Assembly: GCA_030603465.1 (NCBI GenBank)
Contig: JAUVXT010000092.1
Span: 1-9,483, forward strand
Source: Deltaproteobacteria bacterium
GTDB taxonomy: Bacteria > Desulfobacterota > Syntrophia > Syntrophales > UBA2210
Length of the DNA stretch: 9,483 nt
Reading direction: 5' to 3'
Made by a program: the position numbers and the translations under genes. Of this stretch, positions 7,325 through 9,483 are shown one piece after another. The notes below the pieces were generated by a model. The model was not told where the DNA came from. It made no database searches and saw only the letters and a list, made by a program, of their open reading frames with translations. The number at the start of each line of letters is the position of its first letter. Within the stretch, counting starts at the first letter, position 1.

Positions 7325-7357
7325 ACTGAGCAGTGGGGAATCGGAGGGAGGTTATAA

Positions 7358-8725
7358 GTGTCCAGGATACTGGTTGTTGACGATGATAGAAGCATGAGAG
7401 AATTCCTTGAGATTTTATTGGACAGGGAAGGGTATGAGGTTGTCTCCGCCGCCAACGGTAAGGCGGCGACAGGTTTATGCAAAAGACAAAAGTTCGATCT
7501 CGTTATTACCGATCTGAAGATGCCTAAGGTTGGCGGGATCGACCTTCTGAAAAATATAAAGGAGATATCTCCCGAAACCATGGTGATATTAATAACCGCA
7601 TATGCATCGGGAGAGACAGCAATAGCGGCGATGCAGGAAGGGGCCCATGATTACCTGGAAAAAAATTTCGATGTCGAAGATCTCAAATCGGCGGTTAAAG
7701 ACGCGCTCAGCAAAAAGGGCGTAAAAGAGGACGACGCCCTCTTTATTAAGACTGTAAAGAAATCCTATTCCTTTGGAAGTATGATAGGGAAGAGCGCTGA
7801 AATGCTGAAGATTTACGGTCTTATAAAAAAGGTGGCGGTCACGCCGGCCAATGTCCTTATTCTCGGCGAGAGCGGCACGGGAAAGGAACTGGTGGCGGAC
7901 GCGATTCATCAAAACAGTCAGAGGAAAGATGAGCCCTTTGTGGTGATAAACTGTGGCGGTATTCCCGAAAATCTACTGGAAAGCGAATTGTTCGGATATA
8001 TGAAGGGTTCTTTCAGCGGCGCCTCTGCGGATAAGCCGGGTCTTTTTGAGGTTGCCGATGGTGGAGTTGTGTTTCTCGATGAAATTGGAGATCTGCCCCA
8101 ACTGCTTCAGGTTAAACTTTTGAGGGCTGTTCAGGAAAAGACATTCAGAAGAATAGGCGGATCGGAAGATATAAAGGTAGACGTAAGGATAATATCCGCC
8201 ACTAACCGGAATCTTGAAGAGAAGGTGAAAAAGGGAAGCTTCAGGGAAGATCTTTACTACCGGCTCAATGTAATCCCCGTAAAGATTACTCCACTGAGAG
8301 AAAGAAAGGAGGACATACCTTTACTGGTCGAGCACTTTATTGAAAAGTATTCTAAAAAATTTGAAAAAGAGATCAGAAAGATATCCATATATGCCCTGGA
8401 ACTTCTTATGAAATATCCTTTTCCCGGGAACGTGAGGGAACTGGAGAATATCATAGAGAGAAGTGTCGCTATGGAGAGCACCAATATCATTCTGCCCGAA
8501 AATCTGGTGATACCGGGGAAAGACGACAGCGACGTGCAGGATGAATTTAAAATAGATATCCCTGAAGAGGGGATCAGCCTCAATGAGGAAATGGCAAAGA
8601 TAGAAAAGACGTTGATAAAGAGGGCGCTCGATAAGGCAAATGGTTCGCAGAAAAAGGCCGCGAAGCTTCTCAATGTAAGTTGGGCCTCCTTACAATACAG
8701 ACTGGATAAGCTGGATATCAGATAA
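7358..8725 (+). CDS. pilR: PilR/NtrC-family sigma-54-dependent response regulator
   Basis: Transcription activator expected to bind upstream of pilA and drive open-complex formation by sigma-54 polymerase. 455 residues, the usual NtrC-class length. Receiver domain (1-118): acidic pocket Asp8-Asp9-Asp10, phospho-acceptor Asp52 in VITDLKMP, Thr80, and Lys102 followed by Asn103 where Pro is usual. AAA+ domain (about 139-370): Walker A GESGTGKE (170-177), sigma-54-contact loop GSFSGA (217-222) in place of GAFTGA, Walker B VVFLDEIGD (237-245), and the REDLYYRLNV region. C-terminal Fis-type helix-turn-helix: ANGSQKKAAKLLNVSWASLQ ending in YRLDKLDIR. Start is GTG 7358, with AGGGAGG (7345-7351) six bases upstream. 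The name PilR rests on the flanking pilS and pilA and on the sigma-54 site before pilA. It may be transcribed from pilS and from the toxin-antitoxin promoter. Confidence 0.9.
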   Translation: MSRILVVDDDRSMREFLEILLDREGYEVVSAANGKAATGLCKRQKFDLVITDLKMPKVGGIDLLKNIKEISPETMVILITAYASGETAIAAMQEGAHDYLEKNFDVEDLKSAVKDALSKKGVKEDDALFIKTVKKSYSFGSMIGKSAEMLKIYGLIKKVAVTPANVLILGESGTGKELVADAIHQNSQRKDEPFVVINCGGIPENLLESELFGYMKGSFSGASADKPGLFEVADGGVVFLDEIGDLPQLLQVKLLRAVQEKTFRRIGGSEDIKVDVRIISATNRNLEEKVKKGSFREDLYYRLNVIPVKITPLRERKEDIPLLVEHFIEKYSKKFEKEIRKISIYALELLMKYPFPGNVRELENIIERSVAMESTNIILPENLVIPGKDDSDVQDEFKIDIPEEGISLNEEMAKIEKTLIKRALDKANGSQKKAAKLLNVSWASLQYRLDKLDIR

Positions 8726-8753
8726 GGTCGATTCGATGCTCCACTGTTACCGC

Positions 8754-8789
8754 AATATATGAAAATCATATATTAATATATCAAAATCA
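8754..8789. promoter_or_regulatory. Candidate upstream activator (PilR) binding array
   Basis: Three copies of the half-site AATATATSA are packed here: forward 8754-8762, reverse 8766-8774 and forward 8775-8783. The first two form a perfect 9-bp inverted repeat with spacer AAA. The forward copies extend to a 15-base direct repeat (8754-8768 and 8775-8789) with one mismatch, spaced exactly 21 bp, two turns of B-DNA. A 14-bp palindrome (8768-8781) joins them. The array lies roughly 90-125 bp upstream of the sigma-54 -24 element, the usual place for NtrC-class activator sites. No T-run follows, so a terminator for pilR is less likely. Repeats are seen; assignment to PilR is inferred. Confidence 0.5.
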
Positions 8790-8877
8790 GACAATTCAAA
8801 GAAAAAGAAAAGGGGAAACTTCAGGAAAATTTTTCTAACAGGTCAAAAATATTGCCATAATTCCCGAATGACCAAAA

Positions 8878-8893
8878 TGGTACATTAATTGCT
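8878..8893 (+). promoter_or_regulatory. Sigma-54 promoter for pilA
   Basis: TGGTACATTAATTGCT matches the sigma-54 consensus TGGCAC-N5-TTGCW with one change (T for C at the fourth base). GG (8879-8880) and GC (8891-8892) are 12 bp apart as required. Transcription should start near 8904, giving a leader of about 41 bases before pilA. The neighbouring gene encodes a sigma-54 activator, which supports the call. Confidence 0.88.
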
Positions 8894-8944
8894 GTATATT
8901 TAACAAAGTTTTAAGCATTCATTAAAAAGAAAAGGAGAGAGAAT

Positions 8945-9313
8945 ATGCTGACAAAAATGAACAGAAAAAGGGGAGAGAAGGGTTTTACATTGATCGAGCT
9001 GATGATCGTCATCGCGATTATCGGTATACTGGCGGCCATCGCCATTCCGCAGTTTTCAGCGTACAGGGCAAGGGGTTATGACGCATCGGCAAATGCCGAT
9101 GCTAAAAACTTTTACACTGCTGCCCAGCTCTTTTTTTCCGATGATTCTACTGCAACGGTAGATGCAACCGGGAGCAACTTAACGGGATTTAGCGCATCCC
9201 CTGGTGTGACGGTTGCAGTCAGTGACGGTACGATTGGTGGTTTAGCCGCGACGTTTGTCCACTCAAGCGGAAATACAACATATAGCCTGGATAAAGATGG
9301 TAACATCTCATAG
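8945..9313 (+). CDS. pilA: Type IV major pilin precursor (PilA-like)
   Basis: Structural subunit of a type IV pilus. 122 residues. A 13-residue basic leader (MLTKMNRKRGEKG) ends in the Gly needed by prepilin peptidase PilD, then mature Phe1 (to be N-methylated), Glu5 and the hydrophobic helix FTLIELMIVIAIIGILAAIA that also anchors the subunit in the membrane before assembly. The mature form is 109 residues and has no cysteine, so it lacks the C-terminal disulfide loop of Pseudomonas-type pilins. The stretch IPQFSAYRARGYD closely resembles Geobacter PilA, and aromatic positions 1, 24, 27, 32 and 51 coincide. The C-terminal part is Ser/Thr/Gly/Ala-rich. ATG 8945 has AGGAG (8933-8937) seven bases upstream; ATG 8957 is a weaker alternative start. 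Expression probably depends on the sigma-54 site at 8878. A minor pilin or pseudopilin is possible, but the promoter and neighbours favour a main pilin. Confidence 0.93.
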   Translation: MLTKMNRKRGEKGFTLIELMIVIAIIGILAAIAIPQFSAYRARGYDASANADAKNFYTAAQLFFSDDSTATVDATGSNLTGFSASPGVTVAVSDGTIGGLAATFVHSSGNTTYSLDKDGNIS

Positions 9314-9331
9314 GTCAGGAATTCCGGGGGC

Positions 9332-9387
9332 GAGAGGTGAATGGGGTCACCCATTCAAGGTGAGGTCAAGTAAAAAATACACCTCTC
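9332..9387 (+). terminator. Hairpin region after pilA, possible transcript end
   Basis: TGAATGGG (9338-9345) and CCCATTCA (9350-9357) form a perfect 8-bp stem with a GTCA loop, 24 bases after the pilA stop. GAGAGGTG (9332-9339) can instead pair with CACCTCTC (9380-9387), and AGGTG (9358-9362) competes for the same partner, so alternative folds exist. No T-run follows the first stem directly; the nearest lies at about 9407-9414. It may be a 3' stability structure rather than a rho-independent terminator. Confidence 0.45.
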
Positions 9388-9483
9388 CATTACAAAAACA
9401 GATATTCTTTTTTTGTTTGTCCATCAAGTGGGCACATCGGCGTAGCTTCGCTTTATCCTTCCGTTCACACCCGTTACTTCAAT
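9388..9483. other. Right-end intergenic stretch, no gene seen
   Basis: Contains an A-run, then a T-run (about 9407-9414) that can pair weakly with it (ACAAAAA 9392-9398). No tRNA, convincing reading frame or promoter was recognised before the window edge. Confidence 0.4.

Noticed and set aside
7048..7581. Minus-strand frame of 177 codons across toxin and pilR
   Set aside because: It crosses two well-supported plus-strand genes and shows no domain; a shadow.
8257..8769. Minus-strand frame of 170 codons over pilR
   Set aside because: Ser/Leu/Phe-rich antisense shadow of the AAA+ and HTH coding region.
1..9483. CRISPR array, tRNA or rRNA gene, insertion sequence with transposase
   Set aside because: No regularly spaced direct repeats, tRNA cloverleaf, rRNA motif or transposase reading frame was seen on either strand.

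Overview
The window looks like chromosomal DNA of a Gram-negative bacterium, most plausibly a Desulfobacterota (former Deltaproteobacteria) lineage. The reasons are the hisS-aspS pair, a membrane-bound PilS/PilR-type two-component system beside a type IV pilin gene, a near-consensus sigma-54 promoter before that gene, and a pilin N-terminus close to that of Geobacter PilA. This placement is inference from recall; no search was possible.

Left third, minus strand: the 5' part of aspS (cut by the left edge) lies 24 bp after hisS, so the two probably share a transcript. Upstream of hisS is a 253-bp intergenic gap holding a palindromic, REP/MITE-like repeat with ATTTCGA ends. Next comes a full-length comEC (DNA-uptake channel with a C-terminal metallo-beta-lactamase domain), which points away from the pilus genes.

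Right two thirds, plus strand: a divergent, 48-bp comEC/pilS gap contains an inverted repeat whose arms carry the ribosome binding sites of both genes. pilS (six membrane helices, PAS, histidine kinase) is separated from pilR (receiver, AAA+, Fis-type HTH) by a 190-bp repeat-bearing spacer and a VapBC-like toxin-antitoxin pair (ribbon-helix-helix antitoxin, PIN toxin) with its own sigma-70 promoter. After pilR, a 219-bp region holds a cluster of AATATATSA half-sites, a TGGTAC-N5-TTGCT sigma-54 promoter and then pilA. A strong hairpin follows pilA, and the last 125 bases show no gene.

Likely working model: PilS senses a membrane or pilus signal and phosphorylates PilR. PilR binds upstream of pilA and activates sigma-54 polymerase to make the major pilin. 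ComEC may use the same type IV pilus machinery for DNA uptake. The most interesting points are the toxin-antitoxin pair wedged between pilS and pilR, the candidate PilR binding array, the altered GAFTGA loop (GSFSGA) of PilR, and the aromatic residue pattern of the pilin.
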